Assembly (NCBI RefSeq): GCF_002154725.1
Contig: NZ_MTAW01000062.1
Coordinates: 1 to 64,000, forward strand
Source: Nostoc sp. 106C
Lineage (GTDB): Bacteria > Cyanobacteriota > Cyanobacteriia > Cyanobacteriales > Nostocaceae
Length of the DNA stretch: 64,000 nt
Direction of reading: 5' to 3'
Positions 48,559 to 56,935 of the stretch are shown here, piece by piece. The stretch's first letter is position 1. Every line of letters starts with the position of its first letter. Both the position numbers and the translations under genes were made by a program. The notes under the pieces were generated by a model. It did no database searches, had not been told where the DNA came from, and saw nothing but the letters and a program-made list of their open reading frames with translations.

Positions 48559-49314
48559 TTAGAACCATCCTTCTTGTTCTAAAGTTTCGATTAGCTGCAA
48601 ACCACGGGGGTCGCCTACACCTAATAATGAGGCTTTAGCGTCTTCTCTGACACCTAAATCTTGGTCTTCGGCAAAAGCTTGAATTAGAGCGTCGATCGCT
48701 GTGCCATAAACTATGTTAGATGGTAGTTCGCGGCACAACTGTCCAATTGCCCAGGCGGAGTTACTCCGCACCGGGGCTACTGGGTCTTTAACTAAGGCTT
48801 CGATTAGTGGTGGTATTGCGCCTATGATGGCTTCATAACTGACTTCTGCCATCTGTGCCAAGGCACTGGCAGCCCACAAACGCACTGCGGAAATATCAGT
48901 TCTTAAGGCGTCGGCTAGGGGTGCTAAAGAACGGCGATCGCGGCAATTTCCTAAAGCCCAAACCACACCTTTACGCACATAACCATTCCAATCCCGGTTC
49001 AGTTGAGCAATCAAAGGCTCTACTGCATCGTCACTGGGATTGCGCCCAATACCATAGGCTGCACTCACCCGCACTAAGGGGCAGGTATCAGTTAACAAAC
49101 GGATGAGATGGGGTGTAGCACGTGCATCTTCAATGTCACAAAAAGCACGCGCTGCTAGCATTCGTTGCTGCGGCTGGGCATTTTCTAACAGAGCTAGCAT
49201 CACTTCTGGATCGGGTTTTGCCACTTCTGATTCAGCAAGTGGTTCCATGCGATCTAAGGGGCTTTCTAGCTCCACTTCGATATCGAGTAGGCTTAGGTCG
49301 TCTTCGTCATACAT
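48559..49314 (-). CDS. HEAT-repeat protein (IaiH/Slr1098-like)
   Basis: A 251-residue protein composed of about five or six HEAT repeats (for example RMLAARAFCDIEDARATPHL, VRVSAAYGIGRNPSDDAVEP, VRKGVVWALGNCRDRRSLAP). The acidic N-terminus MYDEDDLSLLDIEVE is typical of a conserved cyanobacterial HEAT protein. Its closest remembered relative is Synechocystis Slr1098, reported as IaiH, a partner of the Fe-S scaffold IscA; that identification is from memory. HEAT proteins also include phycobilin lyase subunits, which is a less likely alternative here. Confidence 0.82.
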   Translation of the reverse strand: MYDEDDLSLLDIEVELESPLDRMEPLAESEVAKPDPEVMLALLENAQPQQRMLAARAFCDIEDARATPHLIRLLTDTCPLVRVSAAYGIGRNPSDDAVEPLIAQLNRDWNGYVRKGVVWALGNCRDRRSLAPLADALRTDISAVRLWAASALAQMAEVSYEAIIGAIPPLIEALVKDPVAPVRSNSAWAIGQLCRELPSNIVYGTAIDALIQAFAEDQDLGVREDAKASLLGVGDPRGLQLIETLEQEGWF

Positions 49315-49463
49315 AATAGTGCAAGAAGGCAGAAGGGCAGAAGAGGCAGTGCGTTCAGTCCCAGACTTGTGGCAACTGCCGTAGCAGAAGGGTGTAATGT
49401 TTATAAAAGCTGCTTTTTAGTCACATTTTAACTGCCTAAGCGTTTCTGCCAGACTGCACTAGT

Positions 49464-50024
49464 TTATTTTTCCATATTGAGTGATTTTACCATCCATAGG
49501 GATTGGGTTTGATAACCAAGTTGATTGTAAAGATTCAATGCTGCTTGGTTGGATTGAAATACTTGTAACCCAATCTGGCGATCGCCTCTTTGAGTTGCCC
49601 AATTTTCTATATATCTCATCAAAGCTGTACCAATACCTCGCCGCCGATGTTCTGGCACAACATAGAGAAGAAAGATGTGAGCATGACGGCTTCCTCCGAC
49701 TTGATCTATGGCATTTCCTACCCACAGGCAAGCAACGGGAGAAGACGCAGAGACATGGTAAGACGGAGACACGGAGAGTTCTTTCCCTGCGTCCCCCCGT
49801 CCCCCCCTCTTTGTACCTTCTTCCCCTGCTTCCTCATCTACCCACCACAAAGGCGTATTACTAGAAAAGTATTGCTCGACTGTTTGGGCGAGATGGGAAA
49901 AATCCCCTTGCGGAAAAATATCCTGGTAACTTCGTTGCATGAACTTTACCAGTAGCGCCCGATCCAAGGCGGAGCCAAGGCGAATACTGTACCCTGGTAG
50001 CAGTTGCTCAGGCACTTTTGACAC
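49464..50024 (-). CDS. GNAT N-acetyltransferase with in-frame repeat insertion
   Basis: A 186-residue GNAT enzyme. The acetyl-CoA loop is VVPEHRRRGIGTALMRYIEN, followed by FQSNQAALNLYNQLGYQ. Residues about 66-97 (GEEGTKRGGRGDAGKEL onward) are low-complexity and correspond to a dispersed purine-rich repeat of the GACGGAGACACGGAGA type (about 49736-49826) inserted in frame between two core strands. The protein may tolerate it as a surface loop. Substrate unknown. Confidence 0.82.
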   Translation of the reverse strand: MSKVPEQLLPGYSIRLGSALDRALLVKFMQRSYQDIFPQGDFSHLAQTVEQYFSSNTPLWWVDEEAGEEGTKRGGRGDAGKELSVSPSYHVSASSPVACLWVGNAIDQVGGSRHAHIFLLYVVPEHRRRGIGTALMRYIENWATQRGDRQIGLQVFQSNQAALNLYNQLGYQTQSLWMVKSLNMEK

Positions 50025-50033
50025 TAATTTGGG

Positions 50034-50198
50034 TTAGCTAATTGAGTTATGGGCTGGGACAATTAACCCTACTTCTTCAATTGGTGCAGGTGCAGCCATA
50101 TCAGAAGGTAAAAAGATGCGGGCGCTGACTGCTACTAGGGCAAGGATAAATACTAGCACTACCAGCAAAGGAGCAATGTATTGACGAAAAATAGCCAT
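50034..50198 (-). CDS. Small single-pass membrane protein (54 aa)
   Basis: A 54-residue protein beginning MAIFRQYIAPLLVVLVFILA. The hydrophobic helix spans about residues 8-30, and a proline/acidic tail (MAAPAPIEEVGLIVP) follows. Layout and position suggest a real small cyanobacterial membrane protein; I do not know its function. It begins 131 bases from the next gene and ends 10 bases before the GNAT start, so it may share a transcript with it. Confidence 0.6.
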   Translation of the reverse strand: MAIFRQYIAPLLVVLVFILALVAVSARIFLPSDMAAPAPIEEVGLIVPAHNSIS

Positions 50199-50329
50199 AT
50201 TTGGATAAGAAAAAGCTAGGTAGCTTTTTAAGAAACTAGCTGTAGATTTGTAAAGTTTTCTTGATTTATTTTAGCGATGTTCTGGCAATAACAAACAAAA
50301 GCTATCAGCGATCGCGAAGCACAGCCGTG

Positions 50330-50731
50330 TTAGCGTTGATCGCGATCCCAGTCTTCAATGACTTTCTCAACATACCAATTTTCCTCCATACCAGGATAAT
50401 TTTGCTTGGCTTGCGCAATTAAGCGTTCAGCAGTGTCTATGTCACCATCTAATCTAGCAATCAGTCTATTTTTGAGATCGCTTTCATAAAGAAAGTCATC
50501 TGTCTGATTTGAAATTCCACTATTAAATGACTGTGACTGCTCTCTACGCAATTGCCAAAATAAAACATAGTACAGGGTACCAAAAATTAAAATCAGGCTG
50601 AGTGTTCCCAACAAAGTTAGTAGGTTAAAGCCTAGAAATCCTAATACTAACTGCGAGAGAACGTAGCCTAGTAGCAGGCCAGTCAGCAAGAGGATAAACG
50701 TCCCGACAATAATCACTACTTGGTTTCCCAT
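50330..50731 (-). CDS. Hypothetical membrane protein (133 aa)
   Basis: A 133-residue protein with two transmembrane helices (about 5-27 and 33-62) and a soluble C-terminal part (LIARLDGDIDTAERLIAQAK) that looks like a single helical hairpin. No family is recognised. Its start overlaps the end of the transporter gene by 16 bases, so the two are translationally linked. Confidence 0.75.
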   Translation of the reverse strand: MGNQVVIIVGTFILLLTGLLLGYVLSQLVLGFLGFNLLTLLGTLSLILIFGTLYYVLFWQLRREQSQSFNSGISNQTDDFLYESDLKNRLIARLDGDIDTAERLIAQAKQNYPGMEENWYVEKVIEDWDRDQR

Positions 50732-52011
50732 ACATCCTCATCTTCTTCTAATCCTGGTCTAGGAATTGCTACTGGCTTGGGGTTCCAGGGGGCAAAAAAT
50801 GGTAACAACAGTAATCCTGGTAAAGCTGCTAGTGCTGTGAGCAGAAAGAATGTAGACCAGCCTGTGGCTTGGGCCCATACACCTGCGGGAGCCGTAAGGA
50901 TATCTCTACTAAAACCTTGCAAACTGGAAAGTAAAGCGTACTGAGTCGCAGAAAAGCTAGGGTTACAAAGACTCATCAAAAATGCTACAAAAGCAGCTGT
51001 TTCTAAGCCAGCACAGAATTGTTCTATATTTACAGCAGCTATCATTAGATAGTAATTTTTACCTACAAGTGCTAATGCAAAGAAGGCTAGATTGCCGACA
51101 GCTTGAAGTATAGCGAAGATCCACAAAGAGCGATTAACACCAATTTTGGTCATTATTGCACCTGCTGCCAAGGTAGCAACAATGGTGGCAAAAATTCCTA
51201 AAGCTCCAGGAAATGCTATGTCGGATTGAGTGAAATGTAAGCCTTTATCTAACAAAAATGGGGTAGATACATTCTTCAATAGGGAATCTCCTAACTTGTA
51301 GATAACAATGAAAATTAGAATTAAAAGTGCTTGAAGTAAACCATTACGTTGGGTAAATTCCACAAAAGGTAATTTAACAGCAGCGTATAAAGTTTGAGGA
51401 GGTCGATTCTGTAAAACTGGTTCGGGTGCAAATACAGAACTTACCACGCCTACAAGCATTAATAGGGACATCAATAAGTACACTACTTGCCAAGGCATTC
51501 TATCTGCCAAAAACAAGGTGACATAACCTGTAACCAGAATGGCAATCCGATACCCCAATAGATAAATCGAAGCCCCAGCACCTCTTTCTTGGGCTTCAAC
51601 TATATCAGTACGGTAAGCATCAACTAAAATGTCTTGACTGGCACTAAAAAAAGCAACGGCTACCGCAGCAATTACCAAAGGTTGCAGTCCTTGGGATGGA
51701 TTTTGTAAAGCCATCGCAACGATACCTAATAGTAATGCTACTTGGGTAATCACTAGCCAGCCTCGACGTCGCCCCAAAAACGGGGGTACAAATCTATCAA
51801 GTAAAGGCGACCAGAGAAATTTTAGAGAATAAGGCAATTTTACTAGACTAAAAGCTGCGATCGCAGCCAAGCCAATTCCTTCTTTCGTCAACCAAGCTTG
51901 TAATGTCTGACTGGTTAGATATAACGGTAACCCAGATGAAAACCCCAAAAATAACAAAGCTCCCATCTTACGACTGCTAAAAACTTTTAGCAGCGACTGA
52001 TTTACATTCAT
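50716..52011 (-). CDS. AmpG-like MFS transporter
   Basis: A 431-residue MFS permease with about twelve helices. AmpG-type signatures are GALLFLGFSSGLPLYLTSQT, LKFLWSPLLDRFVPPFLGRR (loop 2-3 motif) and SASQDILVDAYRTDIVEAQE. AmpG imports anhydromuropeptides in cell-wall recycling; the cyanobacterial substrate is presumed. It heads a two-gene unit with the small membrane protein. Confidence 0.88.
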   Translation of the reverse strand: MNVNQSLLKVFSSRKMGALLFLGFSSGLPLYLTSQTLQAWLTKEGIGLAAIAAFSLVKLPYSLKFLWSPLLDRFVPPFLGRRRGWLVITQVALLLGIVAMALQNPSQGLQPLVIAAVAVAFFSASQDILVDAYRTDIVEAQERGAGASIYLLGYRIAILVTGYVTLFLADRMPWQVVYLLMSLLMLVGVVSSVFAPEPVLQNRPPQTLYAAVKLPFVEFTQRNGLLQALLILIFIVIYKLGDSLLKNVSTPFLLDKGLHFTQSDIAFPGALGIFATIVATLAAGAIMTKIGVNRSLWIFAILQAVGNLAFFALALVGKNYYLMIAAVNIEQFCAGLETAAFVAFLMSLCNPSFSATQYALLSSLQGFSRDILTAPAGVWAQATGWSTFFLLTALAALPGLLLLPFFAPWNPKPVAIPRPGLEEDEDVWETK

Positions 52012-52160
52012 ACTTGAAACTTCCTTCCTACCTCTTGTGATTTGCAGTTATCTTGCCATAGCTGCCGGATGATTTCACGCAAATATACAAAATAAGGAAT
52101 AGGGAAGGGGGTATAGGGATAAGGTAACTAGTCATCAATATCCAATGCCCAATGCCCAAA

Positions 52161-53612
52161 TTAAACTTGATAAACCTGATGCTCTCTAATTTCTACCCCA
52201 TGTGCGGCAAGGCATTTTTTCCAACCTTCACGGGTGCCAATATCACTTTTTTGCTTGAGCAGCCCTAATTGCTGTTCTTGTTGGGTGAGTTTAGCAAATT
52301 CTTCGTAGCGCGGGTAGTTGGGTGTGACAAAGGTTTCTTTACGATGCAGAATTGGGGGATTTGCTCTGGTTTGGTAGTCGCGGTGAGTGATTTTTAAAGT
52401 AAGAAAGTCAATAATGATGCTGGCTTTTAAGGCGGGATGGGGATCAGTGTCGAAGTCGGGGTAAAACAGATAGCAGATTTGCGGTTTGTCGGTGCAATAT
52501 TTAATTAAGGTGGCACCATCTACACGCCCAATGGTACGGCTGGCGCAACCTTCATAAATTCGCAGCAAAGCATCGAGTTCTGTAAGGGCAGAAACATGGA
52601 CATATAAAGCACCACGGGTATGTTTGCCAATTTTGCTTTTTTCGCAGGCTGTTTGTACAACTCTAGGTTGACCTAAGCTAAAAAGTTTTTGGTCGGCGAC
52701 TGCACAAGCTTCTTCATAACTTCCAAAAAAAGCTTTGATGTCGTGTCGCATTTCTGGAGCTAGCTTATGCCATGACGGACGTTGCTCGAAGTGGGTGAGG
52801 GCAAGATAAACTTGGATATCCAAAGAACGACGGTAGGCGATCGCATCCCATTCTGCTTCATCGGTAGCTTGTAATACTACACTAAAAGCACGGCGGAAGT
52901 TACCAAATTCACTCAGTAATTCCTGTTCATTGCTCAATTCACCTTTGACTGGTAATCTCCCGCGTTTGGTGAAAAAAGCCATCAATGGTGCGAGAAGTTC
53001 TTGGTAATCTTCAAACCGCTTGCTAGGGATGCGGATTCGTGGGGTAGAACTTCGAGAAAAGAAGCGAATAGCTTTGTAATTTTCTTTTTCAGTTTCATCT
53101 CGAAATACAAAGTAAACGCCTAAAGCCACGGGTACAGCATCTACATTCAGTACTTCATCAATGTAAGTTTTGAGTTCTTCTTGTTCGTAATATTTCTGAA
53201 AAGTATTGCGACGGGTAACAATGCCATCGCTGTAAGCTAATTGTGTCTTACTGGGAGCATTAATGAGAATTTGAGCAGCGACAATTAAGACTTTGCGGGT
53301 GAGTTCCCAAGCTTTAATTAAGCTTTCGCGCCGTTCCTGGGGGTCTTCTATAACGTTGAGGACATAACCCAAATTGACAACATCGGCGGCGGTAATTTGC
53401 TCATCGGGATAGTAGTATGGGTCCCAACCTGCGCTGGTGTAACCTAAGTTTGCCACACGCTGGACATCGCCACCGTAGCCGCAACCGTAATCAAAAAACG
53501 TAGTCTCTTGATTGATGATTGCCGATTCTATCGCCAATCGTACAGGGCGAGAGATGTCAATACGGGCGATCGCAGCTCGATGACGCTCAATTTCTACATA
53601 GCTCTCTACCAT
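52161..53612 (-). CDS. DNA phosphorothioation-associated methyltransferase-like protein
   Basis: A 483-residue protein. The SAM-binding loop FFDYGCGYGGDVQRVANLG lies at about 39-57, followed by SAGWDPYYYP and VNLGYVLNVIEDPQERRESL, where a catalytic motif would be. The C-terminal 280 residues are unlike common methyltransferases and contain a GKHTRGALYVH segment. I recognise it as the putative methyltransferase often linked to Dnd systems; its substrate is not known. It is the last gene of the dndD-dndE series, 72 bases after dndE. Confidence 0.85.
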   Translation of the reverse strand: MVESYVEIERHRAAIARIDISRPVRLAIESAIINQETTFFDYGCGYGGDVQRVANLGYTSAGWDPYYYPDEQITAADVVNLGYVLNVIEDPQERRESLIKAWELTRKVLIVAAQILINAPSKTQLAYSDGIVTRRNTFQKYYEQEELKTYIDEVLNVDAVPVALGVYFVFRDETEKENYKAIRFFSRSSTPRIRIPSKRFEDYQELLAPLMAFFTKRGRLPVKGELSNEQELLSEFGNFRRAFSVVLQATDEAEWDAIAYRRSLDIQVYLALTHFEQRPSWHKLAPEMRHDIKAFFGSYEEACAVADQKLFSLGQPRVVQTACEKSKIGKHTRGALYVHVSALTELDALLRIYEGCASRTIGRVDGATLIKYCTDKPQICYLFYPDFDTDPHPALKASIIIDFLTLKITHRDYQTRANPPILHRKETFVTPNYPRYEEFAKLTQQEQQLGLLKQKSDIGTREGWKKCLAAHGVEIREHQVYQV

Positions 53613-53684
53613 AAGAGCATTTCAAGATATTGAAAGGATTTAGGTGTGTTAGCAGCAGCATAACGCACCATGTTTTATATCCTG

Positions 53685-54071
53685 TCAATCTTTCAGTGCT
53701 AATTCAATTAAATCTTCAATTTTCTTGATATTTGGATCGCCAGCTAAGTAACCAATTCCCCGATGTAAATGCAGGCGAAATTGGGTGGCCAGGGTTTCTT
53801 TGTCGGTAAGATAGCCGTCGTTATGACAGCGTTGCTTCAAGGCTAGGAGGAGGATATCTGACATTTCGCCGCCAAAGACGCGCCAGGTCATTTCCACATT
53901 ACTATCTTGGGGAATGGGTACGGGGGAAGGTGGAGTGGGTTCTGCAAGGGAACGACAAAATGCCCAACGGCATAATATATTCCATTGGTCAATTTTGGTG
54001 TTGCGGCGGAGTTTGAGTAGTTGGTCTTTGGCTGTTTGAGAAAGTTTTATTCTTTCGATTGGGGATTCCAT
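53685..54071 (-). CDS. dndE: DNA sulfur modification protein DndE
   Basis: A 128-residue DndE. The family pattern is clear: RIKLSQTAKDQLLKLRRNTK at the start, WNILCRWAFCRSL, and FRLHLHRGIGYLAGDPNIKK near the C-terminus, including the basic surface implicated in nicked-DNA binding. DndE works with DndC and DndD to place sulfur in the DNA backbone as phosphorothioate. It lies 51 bases downstream of dndD. Confidence 0.92.
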   Translation of the reverse strand: MESPIERIKLSQTAKDQLLKLRRNTKIDQWNILCRWAFCRSLAEPTPPSPVPIPQDSNVEMTWRVFGGEMSDILLLALKQRCHNDGYLTDKETLATQFRLHLHRGIGYLAGDPNIKKIEDLIELALKD

Positions 54072-54122
54072 AGGTTATTAAGTAACGAACAACAGAGGCG
54101 CAGAGAACACAGAGAAATAGAG

Positions 54123-56108
54123 TTACCAAAAATATCCAGGTTGTATAGTTGTTTGGCGAGTATTGGAGTTGTATTTGAGGAGATATTCGTGGGCGATCGC
54201 TTCATTTTCTCTCAGTGTCTCTACTTCTTTTTTACCAATTTCGGTGTCAGTAGAAAGCAAAATCACTTGATGGCTGGCGGCAGGAAAGTATTTCTCGACT
54301 AGGTTTTGGCGGTGAGAGGAGTCGAGTCTGCCGAGAGGCGTGTCTATTGCTACTGGTAGGCGGAGTCCAGAGACTTTGGCAAGTCCCCAAAGGAATGCGA
54401 TCGCCAGAAGTTGTTTTTCCCCTGCTGACAGGCGATGTTTCGGGACAGGTTTACCATCAAAATCGAAAAGAGATAAGGCAAAGGTTTTGGTATCAATAGC
54501 GATGCGATAGACTAAATCAGATTTATGTAGTAGATAAAGGAAACAATTTTTTACCTCTTCTTCTAATTTATTAAGTTTTCTCAGAGTTAGTTTTTCTCGA
54601 AAAACTTTCAGCGTTTCTTGAACTTTAGCGGCTGAAGTAATAATATGTTCTCTATTTTTAGTATCAATATTTTTTTCGGTATAATCTTTTAATTCTTTTT
54701 TTGTCTGTTCTAGAGTATCTGTTAATTCAGCTAAGTGTTGGCGAGTCGTTTCATAAATAGCTTTAGCTTGAGCAACTTGGTTTTGTGCTTCTTCTACGGC
54801 ATCACGCAGCTTTTGATAAGCTTCAGGTTCTGCTGCTGTTTGCACTTGTCTAGCTAAAACAATTAGTTCTTCTTCTAGATTTTTGAGATTAGATAATTGT
54901 TGTTTTGCCGAAGTTTTAGCATTTTTTACATGGTATATGAAATTATCTAATTGGCTTAAACTTTCCTCGTCAGCTAATAACCAAGGAGCTTCCACTTGAG
55001 AGTAATCTGTATATAAATTATCAACATCTTCAACTAAAAAAGACTGAATTTTATCAACCTGCTCTGAAGTAATTTTTAACTCACTGAGCCATTTAAGTAA
55101 ACGTTTATCTCGCTCTAGTAAAACATCTCTGGCTAACTGTACTTGTTGATAGCGAAATTCTTTTGCTCCCTGTACTTGTACCTGACTCAGTAAATTAGGA
55201 ATTAACGCCAATGGTAAAACATCAGCAGCTAAGTCACACATAGACTGTCTAATATTCTCGGCGGCGGTATTTCTTTCCATTTGTTGTTGTTCTAGCTGAT
55301 TGCGTTCAGCCGCGATTTTGCCGCCTTCAGACACAAATTTATCTAAAGCTTCTCGCTGGATAATTTCTAATTCTTCAACTTGATTTTTGTAACTAGCTAA
55401 CTTTTCTTCTATAACTTGATAATCTTCGTGTTGTTCTATTAACCTTTGTTCAATTTCCTCTAGGTCAGCTAAATCTTTAGTATCAGCAATTTCTTTACGT
55501 TTACGATTGACTAAAATTTCCAAGTCAACTGCTAATTTATCCGCCAACTCTAAACCTAAAAGTCCGCGAATAGCTTCAATCACAATTTGGGGTGGTGTTT
55601 CTTGTTCTGCAAGTTCTTTAACTTGTTCCCCGTCAAATAAAAATAAGTTAGAAATACCTAAAGGTAGAAGATTCTCTATATAGTCATCCCAAATATTCAC
55701 TAGAGAATCAACAGGCCAGGTGTCATCATCGCCTAAAATTCCTAGTGCATCTTTACCGTCTTTAGGGTTTTTTTCCCAAGTTCTAACAATGCGATATTTT
55801 ATTGGCTTATCGTCTTCAATATGTTCAAACAGTAATTCAATCCTAGTTTTTTCAGTAGGGTTAGCCTTACTATTAACGCATTGAGTTAAAAAATCTGCGT
55901 AGCTGAGATTACCACGAGTAGAGCATTGAGCACGTTGCCCATATAGAGCAAGGCGTATAGAATCCATAAGAGTAGTTTTTCCACCACCATTCATCCCACC
56001 TAGAAGAATAATTGGACGGGCATTTTCTCCACTTCTTGGGTCAAGTTTGATTACTTGTCTTCCAGCGTAGGGGCCAAAGTTTTGTAGAACTAGTTCAAGA
56101 AATATCAT
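54123..56108 (-). CDS. dndD: DNA sulfur modification ATPase DndD
   Basis: A 661-residue SMC/Rad50-like ATPase. Walker A GGMNGGGKT at 37-45; long coiled coil about 190-500; ABC signature LSAGEKQLLAIAFLWGL at about 557-573; Walker B and D-loop LPVAIDTPLGRLDSSHRQ at about 580-597. DndD is thought to open or nick DNA for sulfur incorporation by the DndCDE complex. All ATP-site motifs are intact. The gene is separated from orf84 by a GTAGTGTGGGC palindrome. Confidence 0.93.
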   Translation of the reverse strand: MIFLELVLQNFGPYAGRQVIKLDPRSGENARPIILLGGMNGGGKTTLMDSIRLALYGQRAQCSTRGNLSYADFLTQCVNSKANPTEKTRIELLFEHIEDDKPIKYRIVRTWEKNPKDGKDALGILGDDDTWPVDSLVNIWDDYIENLLPLGISNLFLFDGEQVKELAEQETPPQIVIEAIRGLLGLELADKLAVDLEILVNRKRKEIADTKDLADLEEIEQRLIEQHEDYQVIEEKLASYKNQVEELEIIQREALDKFVSEGGKIAAERNQLEQQQMERNTAAENIRQSMCDLAADVLPLALIPNLLSQVQVQGAKEFRYQQVQLARDVLLERDKRLLKWLSELKITSEQVDKIQSFLVEDVDNLYTDYSQVEAPWLLADEESLSQLDNFIYHVKNAKTSAKQQLSNLKNLEEELIVLARQVQTAAEPEAYQKLRDAVEEAQNQVAQAKAIYETTRQHLAELTDTLEQTKKELKDYTEKNIDTKNREHIITSAAKVQETLKVFREKLTLRKLNKLEEEVKNCFLYLLHKSDLVYRIAIDTKTFALSLFDFDGKPVPKHRLSAGEKQLLAIAFLWGLAKVSGLRLPVAIDTPLGRLDSSHRQNLVEKYFPAASHQVILLSTDTEIGKKEVETLRENEAIAHEYLLKYNSNTRQTTIQPGYFW

Positions 56109-56175
56109 TGCAATTAGAGTGAAGATAAAATAATATTTTCGGCAAATTAAAATTGCCCAATATCATCTCTTTTTT

Positions 56176-56200
56176 GTAGTGTGGGCAATGCCCACACTAC
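56176..56200. terminator. Strong hairpin between orf84 and dndD
   Basis: GTAGTGTGGGC (56176-56186) pairs perfectly with GCCCACACTAC (56190-56200) around a 3-base loop, flanked by TTTTT on both sides of the plus strand. It resembles dispersed cyanobacterial hairpin repeats and could end the orf84 transcript, or attenuate dndD. Confidence 0.5.
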
Positions 56201-56226
56201 CATATTTTTCATTAATTGAAATCAAA

Positions 56227-56481
56227 TCAGGTTGTCACAATATGCCTTGTTAATATACTCATGACTTCGCCAGGGTTAGGACTCGGTAATAGAGGACTCC
56301 ATTCGTTGACTTGCGCAAAACCTAGTTTGTAGAGAGTGAGAATTGTGTTGTTGACGCCTGATTTAGTTCCAAAAATTACTACTTTTACAGACTCTCTTCC
56401 TGGCGTTGTTTCTTGAGAATTATCAGATGAAACAAGAGGTGTAGATGCTGGAAAGGCATCTGCCAAAAAGCTTTTCGTCAT
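56227..56481 (-). CDS. Small conserved-looking protein next to XRE gene (84 aa)
   Basis: An 84-residue protein. The first 30 residues are low-complexity and probably disordered; the rest (VKVVIFGTKSGVNNTILTLY, then WSPLLPSPNPGEVMSILTRH) looks folded and resembles a cyanobacterial family I have seen only as hypothetical. It is divergent from the XRE gene at 56603 and shares its operator-bearing promoter. It may be the partner of the regulator. Confidence 0.68.
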   Translation of the reverse strand: MTKSFLADAFPASTPLVSSDNSQETTPGRESVKVVIFGTKSGVNNTILTLYKLGFAQVNEWSPLLPSPNPGEVMSILTRHIVTT

Positions 56482-56513
56482 TGGGATTTACCTGTTTGTT
56501 GGTAAGATGCTCT

Positions 56514-56565
56514 GTTACCTAATGGCAACATTACTATTTTAAACCTTTAGTTACCCATCGGTAAC
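56514..56565. promoter_or_regulatory. Paired palindromic operators between orf84 and XRE gene
   Basis: GTTACC-TAAT-GGCAAC at 56514-56529 and GTTACC-CATC-GGTAAC at 56550-56565. The second is perfectly symmetrical and the first has one mismatch. Their centres are 36 bases apart. They lie in the divergent promoter of orf84 and the XRE regulator, exactly where an autoregulator would bind. TTACC-N8-GGTAA at 56488-56505 may be a weak third site. Confidence 0.6.
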
Positions 56566-56602
56566 ATTTACTAGGTCATAAGCCTTTGACACAATCAAAG
56601 GC

Positions 56603-56848
56603 ATGGGAAAAGCAGGAAAAGCGCTGAGACAGGTGTTAGACATTTATGGCATTAGCCAAAACAAGTTAGCAGTAACGATGGGAACAGGACGACCAAATGT
56701 TCACCGTTGGGTAAACGAGATTAGAGACCCTGTTGCCGATACTGTGCTAGAAATTCGGGATGCATTGAAAAAAATTAACCCAGTCGCAGCGCAGGAGTTT
56801 ATCAGGCTTTACTTGGGAGACGCTGACGAAGATGAGAATCATCAGTAG
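56603..56848 (+). CDS. XRE-family HTH regulator inside the dnd locus
   Basis: An 81-residue single-domain HTH_3/XRE protein. The HTH spans about residues 10-45 (VLDIYGISQNKLAVTMGTGR, PNVHRWVNEIRDP), and the C-terminal helix ends INPVAAQEFIRLYLGDADED. It is divergent from orf84 and convergent with dndC. The stop codon TAG falls inside a GTAGGGGCACGGCA hairpin repeat. Role as repressor of its own promoter, and perhaps of dnd genes, is inference from position. Confidence 0.85.
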   Translation: MGKAGKALRQVLDIYGISQNKLAVTMGTGRPNVHRWVNEIRDPVADTVLEIRDALKKINPVAAQEFIRLYLGDADEDENHQ

Positions 56849-56907
56849 GGGCACGGCATCCAAAGACTTGGGGTAAGATAGACAACTTATCGGTGCCGTG
56901 CCCCTAC
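56845..56907. repeat. GTAGGGGCACGGCA hairpin repeat
   Basis: GTAGGGGCACGGCA (56845-56858) and TGCCGTGCCCCTAC (56894-56907) are perfect 14-base inverted repeats, 35 bases apart. The unit lies between the convergent XRE and dndC genes and could work as a bidirectional terminator. It overlaps the XRE stop codon. Confidence 0.75.
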
Positions 56908-56935
56908 AATTGGGATGTTTTCATTTGAAAATCCT

